Shown: one piece after another, positions 24,779 to 34,174 of the stretch
Position numbering within the stretch: the first letter of the stretch is position 1
Layout of the letters: every line of letters starts with the position of its first letter
Source: Devosia lacusdianchii
GTDB lineage: Bacteria; Pseudomonadota; Alphaproteobacteria; Rhizobiales; Devosiaceae
Length of the DNA stretch: 64,000 bases
NCBI RefSeq assembly: GCF_022429625.1
Contig: NZ_CP092483.1
Coordinates: 124,001-188,000, forward strand
Direction: 5' to 3'
Program-made: the position numbers and the translations under genes
Notes under the pieces: generated by a model
Database searches by the model: none
What the model saw: only the letters and a program-made list of their open reading frames with translations
What the model was told of the DNA's origin: nothing

Positions 24779-25672
24779 ATGACCATTGACGCGCCCGCGG
24801 GCGTCGCCGTTATCGAACAACCCGCCGCCAATCGCGATCAGTCATCGTATGTCGATTGGCCCGCTATTATCGCCGGCATCATCCTCGCCTCTGCCATCAG
24901 CCTGGTGCTGATCAGCTTCGGCTCCGCCGTCGGCCTCAACTTCCTCGACTTTGGCTATGGCGACGGTCCTAACCCGATCTTCGTCGGCATTGCTGCTGCA
25001 TCCTGGTTCCTCTGGGTGCAGATTTCCAGCTTCATGGCCGGCGGCTACATCACTGGTCGCCTGCGCCGCCGCTACTTCGATGCCACCGAAGATGAAAGCG
25101 ATCTGCGCGACGGTGCGCACGGGCTCCTGGTATGGGCCGGCGCGGCCATTCTAGGTGCCGTAATCGCTGTTGGCGGTATCGGTGCTGCGGCCAATGCGGT
25201 CGGCTCGGTTGCCGCAACCGCGACAACGGCGGCGTCGAACGTGGCGGAAGGCGCAGCCGACGCCCTCGATCCCAATGCCTACTTCATCGATACCCTGTTC
25301 CGTTCGACCCAGCCGGTCGACGCAGCAGCGGCACGTGGTGAGGCAGGCCGTATCTTCGCTCAGGCTGCATTGGGCGACGGTACTGTTGCCGAAGAAGATC
25401 GGACTTATCTCGCCAGCGTCGTGGCCGCCAATACCGGCATTGCGCCCGAAGAGGCCCAGGCCCGGGTCGACCAGGTGATCGCCAATGTGGAAACGGCGCG
25501 GCAGGAGGCCATCGAGGCCGCACGCATCGCCCGCAACACCACCATCATCGGCGCCTTCCTGCTCGCGGCTTCGCTGCTGGTCTCGGCCATCGGTGCGTTC
25601 TGGGCAGCCCAGAAGGGCGGCAACCATCGCGATCAGAACACCGTCTTCGCCGACGTGTTCCGCCGCTTCTAG
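24779..25672 (+). CDS. Conserved membrane protein of unknown function
   Basis: 297 residues from ATG 24779 (CAGGAG eight bases upstream). Transmembrane segments are at about residues 25-45, 68-90, 110-135 and 260-282. The stretch between the third and fourth is Ala/Glu rich, probably coiled or periplasmic (EEAQARVDQVIANVETARQE). An in-frame ATG at 24739 lacks a ribosome site. Not recognised beyond membrane topology. Confidence 0.7.
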   Translation: MTIDAPAGVAVIEQPAANRDQSSYVDWPAIIAGIILASAISLVLISFGSAVGLNFLDFGYGDGPNPIFVGIAAASWFLWVQISSFMAGGYITGRLRRRYFDATEDESDLRDGAHGLLVWAGAAILGAVIAVGGIGAAANAVGSVAATATTAASNVAEGAADALDPNAYFIDTLFRSTQPVDAAAARGEAGRIFAQAALGDGTVAEEDRTYLASVVAANTGIAPEEAQARVDQVIANVETARQEAIEAARIARNTTIIGAFLLAASLLVSAIGAFWAAQKGGNHRDQNTVFADVFRRF

Positions 25673-25696
25673 GCCAGGCAAAGAAAGGACAACACC

Positions 25697-25774
25697 ATGT
25701 TTCGTGCTCTCGGACTTTTTCTGCTCGGCGTGCCGATCTGGCTGATCATCATCATCGTGTTCTTCCTCCGCTGA
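25697..25774 (+). CDS. 25-residue single-helix membrane protein
   Basis: Encodes MFRALGLFLLGVPIWLIIII plus VFFLR: one hydrophobic helix with positive ends. AAAGGA precedes the ATG by about nine bases. It follows the 297-residue membrane protein by 24 bases and precedes a terminator, so it is the last gene of a small operon. Confidence 0.62.
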   Translation: MFRALGLFLLGVPIWLIIIIVFFLR

Positions 25775-25783
25775 GGAAGCCAA

Positions 25784-25810
25784 AGGCGGGGCGAAAGCTC
25801 CGCCTCTTTT
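25784..25810 (+). terminator. Intrinsic terminator after the mini-protein gene
   Basis: AGGCGGGGC-GAAA-GCTCCGCCT with one G-T pair and a GNRA-type loop, followed by CTTTT. Confidence 0.85.
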
Positions 25811-25840
25811 GAATGTGCCGATGCGCAAGGCGATCAGTCG

Positions 25841-25959
25841 ACCTCCCTCCCCCTTGTGGGGAGGGTGGCCCCGAAGGGGTCGGGTGGGGGTTCTCTCGGC
25901 AAGCGCAGAGCGTGCGGCCACCCCCCACCCTTGATCCCTCCCCACAAGGGGAGGGAGAC
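25841..25959. repeat. Inverted pair of palindromic repeats (family A-like, empty)
   Basis: Left: CTCCCTCCCCCTTGTGGGGA, a GGCCCC/GGGGTC stem, GGGTGGGGGT. Right, on the other strand: CTCCCTCCCCTTGTGGGGAG and a diverged GGGTGGGGGG tail. No gene inside. It fills the gap between a plus-strand operon and truB on the minus strand. Confidence 0.78.
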
Positions 25960-25970
25960 GACTGAAAAGA

Positions 25971-26873
25971 TTAGTTGAACACCCGGCGGCACTTGAACTG
26001 GCCGAACTCGACCCAGCCTGTCGCCAGGACTTCACCCCGAAAGCTGACCCAGCATTCATCGAGCGACACGGGCGAACCCGCCCCGGTCAGCAATACGGCA
26101 TTGCCGTGGCGCACCGCCGTGGCCTGTTGTGCATCGAGCCGGATCTCCGGCAGGTCGATAAATCCGGCAGCCACCGGCTTCAGCAACGCATCCCGTTCTT
26201 CCAGCGACAACGCTTCGAGTTGGTCGATATCAAGCGCATCCCCATCATGGAACGGCCCGACCGCCGCGCGGTGCAACATGCTCACATGCCCGCGCGTGCC
26301 CAACGCCTCGGCAATATCGCGCGCCAGCGAGCGCACATAGGTACCCTTGCCGCACGTTACTTCGAGGATCGATCGATCCGTCCCGTGCTCGATGACGGCA
26401 ATGGCGTCGACGTCGATCTCGCGCGGCTGCAGCTCCACGGCTTCGCCCGCCCGCGCCAGGTCATAGGCTCGCTCGCCATCGATCTTGAGGGCCGAATAGA
26501 TCGGCGGACGCTGCAGAATGGTGCCGGTGAAATCAGGCAGCACCGCCTCCAGCGCCGCACGGTCCGGCCGCACATCCGAGGTCGCCACTACGGGCCCTTC
26601 GGCATCGTCGGTCGCGGTAGCGCTGCCCCATTGGATGGCGAAGCGATAGATCTTGGTCCCATCCTGCACCTGCGGCACGGCCTTTGTCGCTTCGCCCAGC
26701 GCGATCGGCAGGATCCCTGTGGCCAGCGGGTCGAGCGTACCGGCATGGCCGGCCTTGGCCGCGCCGAACAGCCAGCGCACCTTGCCCACTGCCTGGGTCG
26801 AGGTCATGTCATAGGGCTTGTCGAGCACTACCCAGCCCGAAATGGCGCGTTTGACGCGTTTTGGCGCGCTCAA
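25971..26873 (-). CDS. truB: tRNA pseudouridine(55) synthase
   Basis: 300 residues. The catalytic Asp48 is in [29 protein letters not shown] and [11 protein letters not shown] are further TruB motifs, and a C-terminal PUA-like part follows. It makes pseudouridine 55 in the tRNA T-arm. The start is TTG 26873, overlapping the rbfA stop as TTGA, so it is probably translated by coupling. The usual downstream partner rpsO is not here; repeats lie there instead. Confidence 0.93.
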   Translation of the reverse strand: MSAPKRVKRAISGWVVLDKPYDMTSTQAVGKVRWLFGAAKAGHAGTLDPLATGILPIALGEATKAVPQVQDGTKIYRFAIQWGSATATDDAEGPVVATSDVRPDRAALEAVLPDFTGTILQRPPIYSALKIDGERAYDLARAGEAVELQPREIDVDAIAVIEHGTDRSILEVTCGKGTYVRSLARDIAEALGTRGHVSMLHRAAVGPFHDGDALDIDQLEALSLEERDALLKPVAAGFIDLPEIRLDAQQATAVRHGNAVLLTGAGSPVSLDECWVSFRGEVLATGWVEFGQFKCRRVFN

Positions 26874-27277
26874 GACTCTTCGCCGTCCTCGTCATCGAGG
26901 TCACGCCGGACCTTTTCCGAGCGCAGCAGGCTATCGATCCGCCCCGCTTCCTCGAACGTGTCGTCGACATAGAAGCGCACTTCGGGCGCGTATTTCATGT
27001 TGATCTGCGGCGCCACGCGCCCGCGCACGAACTTGCGGTGGCGGTTCAGCGCCGCGACGATTTCCTCGGCATGCTGCCCGCCCAGCGGCATCACATAGGC
27101 GTTGGCGATCTTGAGGTCCGGCGTCATCCGCACTTCGGGCACGGTGATGACGGCGCCATGCAGCGCATCATCCTCGATATCGCCGCGCGCGAACATGGCG
27201 GCCAGTGCGTGGCGCACCAGCTCGCCTACGCGCAGCATGCGCTGGCTCGGGCCGGTTGGCTTGTTGTCTTTGCTCAT
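26870..27277 (-). CDS. rbfA: Ribosome-binding factor A
   Basis: 135 residues, KH-like fold: [22 protein letters not shown] at the N-terminus, [21 protein letters not shown] in the middle and [19 protein letters not shown] near the end. Needed for late 30S maturation and cold growth. It is coupled to truB, but the usual upstream infB is replaced by a gene for a secreted protein. Confidence 0.93.
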   Translation of the reverse strand: MSKDNKPTGPSQRMLRVGELVRHALAAMFARGDIEDDALHGAVITVPEVRMTPDLKIANAYVMPLGGQHAEEIVAALNRHRKFVRGRVAPQINMKYAPEVRFYVDDTFEEAGRIDSLLRSEKVRRDLDDEDGEES

Positions 27278-27308
27278 GGCGGGGAATTAGGCCCTCGCCG
27301 CGCCCGCG

Positions 27309-27986
27309 TCAATCCGCCAGCGTCAGGGCCGCTTCCTGCTGCATCTGTTGGGCGCGAGACTCCACCACCTCGGTGGTCACCGGCCACGTCTCGGGCTTGG
27401 ACGGGTCGAACGCCTCCCCGCGCCATTCCTGATAGACGATGGCCACGCCCCGCTCCGATTTGCGGAACGCCATGATCATGACCTCGCCCTGGCCCGCATA
27501 GCCCTCGAGCCGGTCGAGATAGGCGCCGCACACAAAGCCGAGGGGGGCCAGGTCTTCGCCCTGATCTTCGCCAAACTGGAAGAAACCGGTGAGTTCGGGC
27601 TTGCAGGTCTGGCTATAGCCGAACATCACGGCGCGACGGTAATCGGTCAGCGGGCGGCTGGCTTCGAGCGTGATGCGGGCACCGTAAAGCGTCTTCCACA
27701 GCGCCTGGATTTCGCCCTTGGGGTAAATCTCCAGCAGCGCCTGGTTTTCATCCGACCGGAAGGTCATTTCCACCAGCGGCGCCACATTGCCCGAAAGGCG
27801 CTCGGCCGGGGTCAGCCAGTCGGGCAGCGGGAGCGAGAATTTGTGGCCGATGGCGTCGAGCACGAGCGCATTGCCCTCTTCGACAACCGGCGGTTCGCTG
27901 CGGATTTGTGCTAGCGCCGGGCTTGCCAGGATCGCAGTGGCCACGACCGCGCTCACAAGGCACGCAAACCTGCGGGTCATCTTCAT
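27309..27986 (-). CDS. Secreted protein of unknown function
   Basis: 225 residues from ATG 27986 (AGGAG upstream) with a signal peptide ending ASPALA|Q. The mature protein has four Cys-poor beta-rich segments (GHKFSLPLPDWLTPAERLSG, then NQALLEIYPKGE) and two Cys (QTCKPE and FVCGAY) that could pair. It lies 31 bases before rbfA, so it may lead the rbfA-truB operon. No family recognised. Confidence 0.65.
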   Translation of the reverse strand: MKMTRRFACLVSAVVATAILASPALAQIRSEPPVVEEGNALVLDAIGHKFSLPLPDWLTPAERLSGNVAPLVEMTFRSDENQALLEIYPKGEIQALWKTLYGARITLEASRPLTDYRRAVMFGYSQTCKPELTGFFQFGEDQGEDLAPLGFVCGAYLDRLEGYAGQGEVMIMAFRKSERGVAIVYQEWRGEAFDPSKPETWPVTTEVVESRAQQMQQEAALTLAD

Positions 27987-28162
27987 CGCGGGGGTCTCCT
28001 CACCCGATAGCCAAGCTGGTTCGTGCCGGCTTCCCCCACAGAGCGCGGCGACAGCCGAGGAGTAGGCGTGAGTCCGGTTCGTTAGCAAGACCCGCCGCCC
28101 TGGAATCCAGCGATGAATCGAAAGATGCGTATTTGGCGCAACACTTGGCGTGCCGTCGGCGA

Positions 28163-29188
28163 TCAGCCCCGCGGCACGCGGGCGCCGCCATGCGCGCCCT
28201 CGGGCAAAACCCGGTGCGGGGGTTGGTGCCCATCCATGAAGGCGCGGATATTGACGATGACCGTCTCGCCCATTTCGACACGCGCTTCCAGCGTCGCCGA
28301 CGCCATATGCGCCGTCAGCACCACCCGGTTGGCTTCCGCCAGCGCCAGGAGGCGCGGATCGATGCCGCGCTTGTTCTCGAACACGTCGAGTGCCGCGCCG
28401 CTGAGGTGCCCGGCCTCGATTTCGTCGAGCAAAGCCACCTCATCCACCAGCTCGGGTCGGCTGACATTGACCACGAAGCTGCCCGGCTTCATCCGTCTCA
28501 TCCGCTCGGCCGACAGGATGTGGAAGGTCTCGCGCGTGTGCGGCGTGTGCAGCGACACGATGTCGACCGCCTCAAGCATGGCGTCGAGATCGGGCCAGTA
28601 CGTTGCCTCGAGCGGAGTCTCGATCGCCGGCGGGCGCCGGTTGCGCGAGAAGTAGTGAATATTGAGCCCGAACGCCTTGGCGCGCTGCGCAACCGCAGTG
28701 CCGATCCGCCCCATGCCGACAATGCCCAGCGCCTTGCCGCGCAACCGGTGGCCTAGCATCGAGGTCGGTGACCAGCCGGCCCACACCCCGTCGCGCACCA
28801 GCATCTGCGTGCCTTCGACCAGGCGTCGGGGCAAAGCCAGCATCAGCACCATGGCCATGTCGGCCGTGTCTTCGGTCAAAACACTCGGCGTATTGGTGAC
28901 CGTGAGGCCGGCGGCCCAGGCGGCTTCGATGTCGATATTGTCGACGCCATTGCCGAACTGGGCGATCATCCGCACCGATTTCGGCAACTGGGCGATCAGC
29001 GCGGCATCGATCTTGTCGGTGATCGAGCTCACCAGCACGTCCTTGCCCTCGAGCCCGGCGATGATGTCGTCGCCGGTGAGGGTTACATCCGCTTCGTTGA
29101 CATCGGCTTCGAACAGCGTGCCCATGCGCGCCTCTATGCTTTCGGGCAGGCGCCGCGTCACGAGGATTTTGGGTTTCTGGCTAGGCAT
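28163..29188 (-). CDS. D-2-hydroxyacid dehydrogenase (glyoxylate/hydroxypyruvate reductase type)
   Basis: 341 residues. The Rossmann motif is GIVGMGRIGTAVAQ; catalytic Arg is in VNVSRPELVDE, Glu in the following helix region and His in LTAHMASATLEAR. Start at ATG 29188; 14 extra in-frame residues upstream look non-native. Members reduce glyoxylate or hydroxypyruvate with NAD(P)H. The usual RGG after the catalytic Arg is RPE here, a small deviation. Confidence 0.85.
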   Translation of the reverse strand: MPSQKPKILVTRRLPESIEARMGTLFEADVNEADVTLTGDDIIAGLEGKDVLVSSITDKIDAALIAQLPKSVRMIAQFGNGVDNIDIEAAWAAGLTVTNTPSVLTEDTADMAMVLMLALPRRLVEGTQMLVRDGVWAGWSPTSMLGHRLRGKALGIVGMGRIGTAVAQRAKAFGLNIHYFSRNRRPPAIETPLEATYWPDLDAMLEAVDIVSLHTPHTRETFHILSAERMRRMKPGSFVVNVSRPELVDEVALLDEIEAGHLSGAALDVFENKRGIDPRLLALAEANRVVLTAHMASATLEARVEMGETVIVNIRAFMDGHQPPHRVLPEGAHGGARVPRG

Positions 29189-29251
29189 CAGGTCCGCGGG
29201 CGAGGGCCGCTTGCATGTGGAAAACCCCACCCTTCAGCGACCATTAAGGAT

Positions 29252-29869
29252 ATGGCGCTAGTGATAGGGCAATTCCATTCCTTCTGCAAAGTCATGTTTG
29301 ACGAGACCCGGCGCCGCGGCATCAGCCCTCATTTTCAAGTCTTTTTCCGCTGTCTCTGCTGGCTGCTGGTAGCCCTGACTCTGCTGGCGCCGCCGGCCTT
29401 TGCCCAATCGGACAACCCCAGCGGCCTGCCGCTGCCGCGCTTCGCCACCACCCGCTCCGAACCCATCAATGTGCGTGTCGGGCCCGGCACCAAATACGAT
29501 GTCGCCTGGACCTATCTCAAATCCGGCATCCCGGTCGAAATCGTCCAGGAGTTCGACACCTGGCGCAAGATTCGCGATGTCGATGGCACCGAGGGCTGGG
29601 TGCATCAGAACCTGCTCTCCGGCGTGCGCGCCGGCTATGCCACCCCACTCATGGCCAATGGCGAGATTGCCCTGCGCGCCAGCCAGTCCGATGACGCAGC
29701 CCCGCGCGCTCGTCTTGGCGCCGGCTACAAGGTGACCATCAAGCAGTGCGACGGCACTTGGTGTGAAGTGACGGCGACCCACCAGGAGCAGAACCGCTCC
29801 TCCACCTATTCCGGCTATCTGCGCCAGGAAGAGCTCTGGGGCGTCTACCCCGACGAAGTGTTCGACTAG
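29252..29869 (+). CDS. Secreted SH3-domain protein
   Basis: 205 residues: an N-terminal hydrophobic signal (CLCWLLVALTLLAPPAFAQ), then two bacterial SH3 modules (INVRVGPGTKYDVAWTYLKS...GWVHQNLLSG and IALRASQSDDAAPRARLGAG). Such proteins bind peptidoglycan or act in the periplasm. ATG 29252 has AAGGA only three bases before it; ATG 29294 is an alternative that would shorten the N-terminus. It ends 3 bases from the convergent fhuF stop. Confidence 0.8.
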   Translation: MALVIGQFHSFCKVMFDETRRRGISPHFQVFFRCLCWLLVALTLLAPPAFAQSDNPSGLPLPRFATTRSEPINVRVGPGTKYDVAWTYLKSGIPVEIVQEFDTWRKIRDVDGTEGWVHQNLLSGVRAGYATPLMANGEIALRASQSDDAAPRARLGAGYKVTIKQCDGTWCEVTATHQEQNRSSTYSGYLRQEELWGVYPDEVFD

Positions 29870-29872
29870 GTC

Positions 29873-30658
29873 CTACCCCATCTCTGCCAGGGCATTGCTC
29901 ACCTGCCGGGCCACCCGCACAGCGTGGTCCTGCTTGGGGCAGGTGGCGCAATAGCGATCCGGGTCGATGAGGTAGTCGAGGCAGCACCCCTTGCGCTTGA
30001 CGATCAGCAATTCCCGCCCATCCGGCACCGCCACGGCTTCGAGGTCGCCTTGCCCGGTCAGCCCCAGCACAGCCAGCCACCGATCCGAATAGGCGCGGAG
30101 TTCGTCCGGTCCCAGATCGTGCCGCTTCTGCCCCAACCAGACCATCAGCGTCAGCATGCGGTCGGCAAACAGCCGCCGCGCCGGTAGCGGCTTGAGTTTG
30201 ACCAGGCTGTTGACCTCGATCAGCATCTGCGCCGCCATGGCCTTGAGCTGCTCGCCGGCAGTGTCGATCATTGTCTCCACCGGACCGCTGCTTTGCGGCC
30301 CCGGTGGCAGGCGATAGCCGTCGACATAGATGCCGCGCCGCCGCTGCGTGAGCCCTGCAAGGTCAGGCACACCGCCATGCAGGTGCGCGGCAATGACCGC
30401 CAGATAGGCCGGCTGCCAGATCAGGTTGGTCCACATCCGCACCGCCCAGAAAGCCGGCCCGGCCTTGGGATAGGTCGCGACAAGCGCGGCATGCAACTCA
30501 GCCAGAACAACGGAATTGTCGCCGCCGGTGCGATACCAGCCCGCACGTGCCGTGCCCGGCTCGCCCTTCATGAAGCCGGTGCGCTCCGCCGCCGTCGCGA
30601 TGAGGCGCGTCGTCTGGGCATCGGCCTGGTCTTGCGGAAAGAGGAACGAGCGGGTCAT
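29873..30658 (-). CDS. fhuF: FhuF-type siderophore-iron reductase
   Basis: 261 residues. The C-terminal KGCCLDYLIDPDRYCATCPK is the CC-x10-C-x2-C cluster ligand pattern of FhuF [2Fe-2S] ferric reductases, which release iron from hydroxamate siderophores in the cytoplasm. The start is ATG 30658. A divergent MFS gene of the siderophore-exporter type begins 116 bp away, supporting a role in iron uptake. No clear Fur/RirA box was identified in that gap. Confidence 0.85.
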   Translation of the reverse strand: MTRSFLFPQDQADAQTTRLIATAAERTGFMKGEPGTARAGWYRTGGDNSVVLAELHAALVATYPKAGPAFWAVRMWTNLIWQPAYLAVIAAHLHGGVPDLAGLTQRRRGIYVDGYRLPPGPQSSGPVETMIDTAGEQLKAMAAQMLIEVNSLVKLKPLPARRLFADRMLTLMVWLGQKRHDLGPDELRAYSDRWLAVLGLTGQGDLEAVAVPDGRELLIVKRKGCCLDYLIDPDRYCATCPKQDHAVRVARQVSNALAEMG

Positions 30659-30774
30659 GGCCGCTTCTAGCGCTCCCGCTGCCCGGAGGAAAGACCGCAG
30701 CATGACGGTCGAAACCGGGTCGCCGCCAGCCCCGCTTCAGCTCAATGTCGCGCGACGCAAAGGAGCCTCAGAAA

Positions 30775-32004
30775 ATGCAAATCGAAACGCCCCGCCGCTT
30801 GCCCTCCGGTTTCGTGCGGCTGGGCTGGTCTACTCTGTCGGCCCAATCCGCCGAGCAGATCGGGCTGGCCGCGGCGCCACTGGCGGCGGTGCTGCTGCTC
30901 AATGCCGGCCCGGCCGAAACCGGACTGTTGCAGGCGGCGCAGACGCTGCCCTTCCTGCTCTTCGCCATTCCGGCGGGCCTCATCGTCGATCGCGCCTCGC
31001 GCAAGGGGCTGATGGCAGGCGCTGAATTGCTGCGCGCCGCAGCGCTCGCTTGCATCCTGCTGCTGGTTTTCTCGAGCACGTTGAGTTTGCCGCTGCTGGC
31101 CGCATTGGGCTTTGTCGGAGCCCTGGGCACGGTGTGCTTTACCGTAGCCGCCCCGGCGCTCGTTCCGGCCCTGGTCCCGCGGCCGCAGCTCACCCGCGCC
31201 AACCGCTGGCTCGAGCTGGCCCGTAGCGCAGCCTTCGTCGCCGGCGCGCCGATTGGTGGCGCCATTGTCGGTTGGGCCGGAGTTCCGCTCGCCTATGCCC
31301 TGGCGACAGCGCTTGCCCTGATGGCCGCCGGCCTTCTTGTCGGCATTGCTGAGCCGTCGCGCGAGCTGCCGCCGCCGCGCCATCCCTTGCATGATCTGCG
31401 CGAGGGCCTGCAGTTCGTCTCGCGGCACGCCTTGCTGCGCCCCATCGTCATGACCGCCATCGTCTTCAACGTGTCCTGGTTTGTCCTGCAGGCCGTGTTC
31501 GTTGCCTATGCCGTGCGCGATCTGGGCGTCGGCGCCACGGGTGTTGGCCTGATCCTGGGCACCTATGGCCTCGGCATGTTCGTCGGCGCCAGCGCCGTGC
31601 CCCTGATCGAGCGATACATGCCTCTGGGCGCCATGATCGTCATCGGACCATTCTGCGGTCTGCTGGGAGCGAGCCTGCTGCTGCTGACGCTTTGGATACC
31701 AAGCGGCTTCCTGGCTGCGGCGGGCTATTTTCTGTTTGGCTGCGGACCGATGATCTGGACCATCACCACGATCTCGCTGCGTCAGTCAGTGACGCCGCAA
31801 ACCATGCTTGGTCGCGTGTCGGCCCTGGTCACAACGGGTACGACCGGCGCCGCTCCGGTCGGTGCGCTGCTGGGCGCGTTCCTCGCGGCGCATTGGGGCG
31901 TTGCCGCCTGTCTTGCCGTAGCGGTTGTCGGCTTTGCCGGGCAGTTTGCCATCATTGCCGCGTCGCGTGTCCCGCAACTCGAGGCCTTGCCGGAACCCGC
32001 CTGA
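30775..32004 (+). CDS. MFS exporter (EntS/MFS_3-like)
   Basis: 409 residues, 12 helices. LLNAGPAETGLLQAAQTLPF and the loop PAGLIVDRASRKGLM match the EntS-type, MFS_3 family of exporters. ATG 30775 has AAGGAG nine bases upstream. It is divergent from fhuF, so a siderophore or related efflux role is plausible but inferred only. Confidence 0.82.
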   Translation: MQIETPRRLPSGFVRLGWSTLSAQSAEQIGLAAAPLAAVLLLNAGPAETGLLQAAQTLPFLLFAIPAGLIVDRASRKGLMAGAELLRAAALACILLLVFSSTLSLPLLAALGFVGALGTVCFTVAAPALVPALVPRPQLTRANRWLELARSAAFVAGAPIGGAIVGWAGVPLAYALATALALMAAGLLVGIAEPSRELPPPRHPLHDLREGLQFVSRHALLRPIVMTAIVFNVSWFVLQAVFVAYAVRDLGVGATGVGLILGTYGLGMFVGASAVPLIERYMPLGAMIVIGPFCGLLGASLLLLTLWIPSGFLAAAGYFLFGCGPMIWTITTISLRQSVTPQTMLGRVSALVTTGTTGAAPVGALLGAFLAAHWGVAACLAVAVVGFAGQFAIIAASRVPQLEALPEPA

Positions 32005-32008
32005 GCGA

Positions 32009-32039
32009 AAAAAAGGCCGCCGGATCGCTCCGGCGGCCT
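32009..32039 (-). terminator. Terminator between convergent genes (strong on minus strand)
   Basis: AGGCCGCCGGA-TCGC-TCCGGCGGCCT. Read on the minus strand it is followed by seven T residues, terminating the aquaporin gene; on the plus strand it follows the MFS stop closely and may also act there. Confidence 0.88.
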
Positions 32040-32044
32040 GGTGT

Positions 32045-32704
32045 TTAGGCCTTGAGGATCTTGAAGCGGTAGAGCAACCCCCCGATCGCGCCGCCGACCA
32101 GTGGCGCCACGATGAAGAGCCACAGCTGCGCCAGCGCATTGCCGCCGACCAGCACGGCCGGGCCGAAGCTGCGCGCCGGATTGACCGATACGCCGGTGAC
32201 CTGGATGCCGACCAGGTGGATGGCGACCAGGGTCAGGCCGATGGCGAGGCCGGCAAAGCCCGGCGAGGACTTCTCGCCGGTCGATCCCAGGATCACCACG
32301 ACGAAGATGGCAGTGAAGACGATCTCGAAGATCAGTGCCGCGACCATCGTGTAGCCGCCGCCATAGCCTTCGCCCCAGCCATTGACGCCAAGGCCGCTGG
32401 CATTGCTGCCGGCAATGGCCAGCAGGATAAGCGCGCCGGCCAGCGCACCGGCAAACTGGGCGATCCAGTATTGGATCATCTCGCTTGCCGACATGCGGTT
32501 ATCGAGAAAGGCGCCCAGGCTCACCGCCGGGTTGATGTGGCAGCCCGAAATCGGGCCGATGCCATAGGCCATGGCGACGATGGCGAGGCCGAAAGCCAGT
32601 GAAAAACCGACCTGGCCGATGGCATCGCCGCCAAGCACGACCGAGCCGCAGCCAAACAATACCAGCACCGCCGTGCCGATGAACTCCGCGATTAATTTGT
32701 TCAT
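32045..32704 (-). CDS. aqpZ: Aquaporin Z-type water channel
   Basis: 219 residues from ATG 32704, six helices. The two half-helix motifs are HINPAVSLG and SVNPARSFGP. The selectivity-filter His is present in AIHLVG and the Arg follows the second NPA, the narrow water-selective type. A run of Gly residues (GWGEGYGGGY) forms the external loop. Confidence 0.93.
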   Translation of the reverse strand: MNKLIAEFIGTAVLVLFGCGSVVLGGDAIGQVGFSLAFGLAIVAMAYGIGPISGCHINPAVSLGAFLDNRMSASEMIQYWIAQFAGALAGALILLAIAGSNASGLGVNGWGEGYGGGYTMVAALIFEIVFTAIFVVVILGSTGEKSSPGFAGLAIGLTLVAIHLVGIQVTGVSVNPARSFGPAVLVGGNALAQLWLFIVAPLVGGAIGGLLYRFKILKA

Positions 32705-32820
32705 GACGCTCAAAACTCCAAAGAGGCTTCCCCAAGCGTCCGAATCAGACGCCAGCAAAGTCATCCTTCCTGCGGCGACTCGCCGCAGGCAAGGGCTCAG
32801 AGTCCTGAGAGCACAGAGTT

Positions 32821-33579
32821 TTAGGCGGCGGCGCGGGCCGCTTCGATGGTCTTGCGCACCGCCTCGACATCGGTGAGCGTGATTTCATACTCGCGCTCGA
32901 TGGCGGTACCGCCCATGCCGACATGCGGGTTGCGGAAATCCATGCCGCTCTTGATGGTCTTGAGCGCAGCGAAGTGCATCTCGTCGACGCCGGTGGCCGT
33001 GCGCACTCGAGCAATATTATCGGCATCGAGTGCGCCGCAGGCCATGATGACGATGCGGCCATCGGCAATGGCGGCGGTGTCCTTGAGAATGTCGATGCCT
33101 TCGATCGCGGTGTCGCGCTGGCCGCTCGTCAGCACCCGGTCGACGCCGCAGCGGATCAGCGCTTCGATGGCTTCGCGGTAGTCGCGCGTCATGTCGAAGG
33201 CGCGGTGGCAGGTCACCTTCATCGGGCGGGCGGCATCCACCAGCGCCTTGGTCCGGGCTTCGTCGATCCGCCCGTCGGGCGTCAGGCAGCCGATCACCAC
33301 GCCGACCACGCCCATGTCGCGCAGCGCCTTGATGTCTTCCAGCATGCTCTGGAATTCGAGCTCGGAATAGAGGAAGTCGCCGCCGCGCGGTCGGATGATG
33401 ACGTGGAACGGGATGGTGCCGACGCGCAGCGCCTCGCGGACCACACCCAGGCTCGGCGTCAAACCGCCCTCGAGCAGGCTGGCACAGAGCTCCACGCGGT
33501 CTGCACCCGCTTGCTGCGCGGCAACGAGACCGTCGATCCCTTCGACACAAATCTCGATCTTGAACGGGTGCTTAGGCAT
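32821..33579 (-). CDS. cutC: CutC-family protein
   Basis: 252 residues, TIM barrel: KIEICVEGIDGLVAAQQAGA at the start, then FHVIIRPRGGDF, VIGCLTPDGRID, VTCHRAFDMTRD and VLTSGQRDTA. The ATG at 33579 has GGAGA seven bases upstream. CutC was named for copper homeostasis, but its enzymatic role is uncertain. It is not linked to other metal genes here. Confidence 0.92.
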   Translation of the reverse strand: MPKHPFKIEICVEGIDGLVAAQQAGADRVELCASLLEGGLTPSLGVVREALRVGTIPFHVIIRPRGGDFLYSELEFQSMLEDIKALRDMGVVGVVIGCLTPDGRIDEARTKALVDAARPMKVTCHRAFDMTRDYREAIEALIRCGVDRVLTSGQRDTAIEGIDILKDTAAIADGRIVIMACGALDADNIARVRTATGVDEMHFAALKTIKSGMDFRNPHVGMGGTAIEREYEITLTDVEAVRKTIEAARAAA

Positions 33580-33748
33580 GAGTGGTCTCCGATTGGTATT
33601 GCATTGGTAGTGCCATCGCGCTTGGTCGGCAAGCCCAATGTAGCGCGCGATCCGTAGACTCCCCAGCCGGTATCGGGATTCGATCCTAGACGCTCGATTA
33701 TCATCCGTTGGCCATGGCGGCGCCATGCTGCGCGGGAGGAGGATTGTC

Positions 33749-34174
33749 ATGCGCACCCCCGCTGCCTGGGTCCGCGATAACAGCGGCACCTCGGCTGTCG
33801 AATTCGCCATACTCACACCGGTGTTCCTGCTCCTGCTCACCGGCATGCTGGCCTACGGCATCTATTTCGGCGCCGCCCACTCGCTTCAGCAGCTGGCGGC
33901 CGACGCTGCCCGTACGGCGATCGCCGGACTCAACGAAACCGAGCGCAATAGCTTGGTCAGGACCTTTCTCGACGGCAATGCTGGCGACTACATGCTCATC
34001 GAGCGCAACCGGCTGAGCTTCACCATCGGCGACAAGCCGGGCGATCCGAGCCAGTACCGCGTCACCCTGCGCTATGATGCCTCCCAGCTGCCGATCTGGA
34101 ATCTCTATCCGCCGCTGCCGCTGCCCAGCGCCGAGATCGCCTATAGCTCCACCATTCGCCGGGGCGGTCTATGA
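33749..34174 (+). CDS. TadE-like pseudopilin/assembly protein
   Basis: 141 residues. The N-terminal GTSAVEFAILTPVFLLLLTG is the TadE motif: short basic leader, Glu+5-like residue and a hydrophobic helix. GGAGGAGG lies just upstream of ATG 33749. The stop overlaps the next start (ATGA). Part of Tad/Flp pilus machinery, but no cpa/tad ATPase or flp gene is nearby. Confidence 0.85.
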   Translation: MRTPAAWVRDNSGTSAVEFAILTPVFLLLLTGMLAYGIYFGAAHSLQQLAADAARTAIAGLNETERNSLVRTFLDGNAGDYMLIERNRLSFTIGDKPGDPSQYRVTLRYDASQLPIWNLYPPLPLPSAEIAYSSTIRRGGL

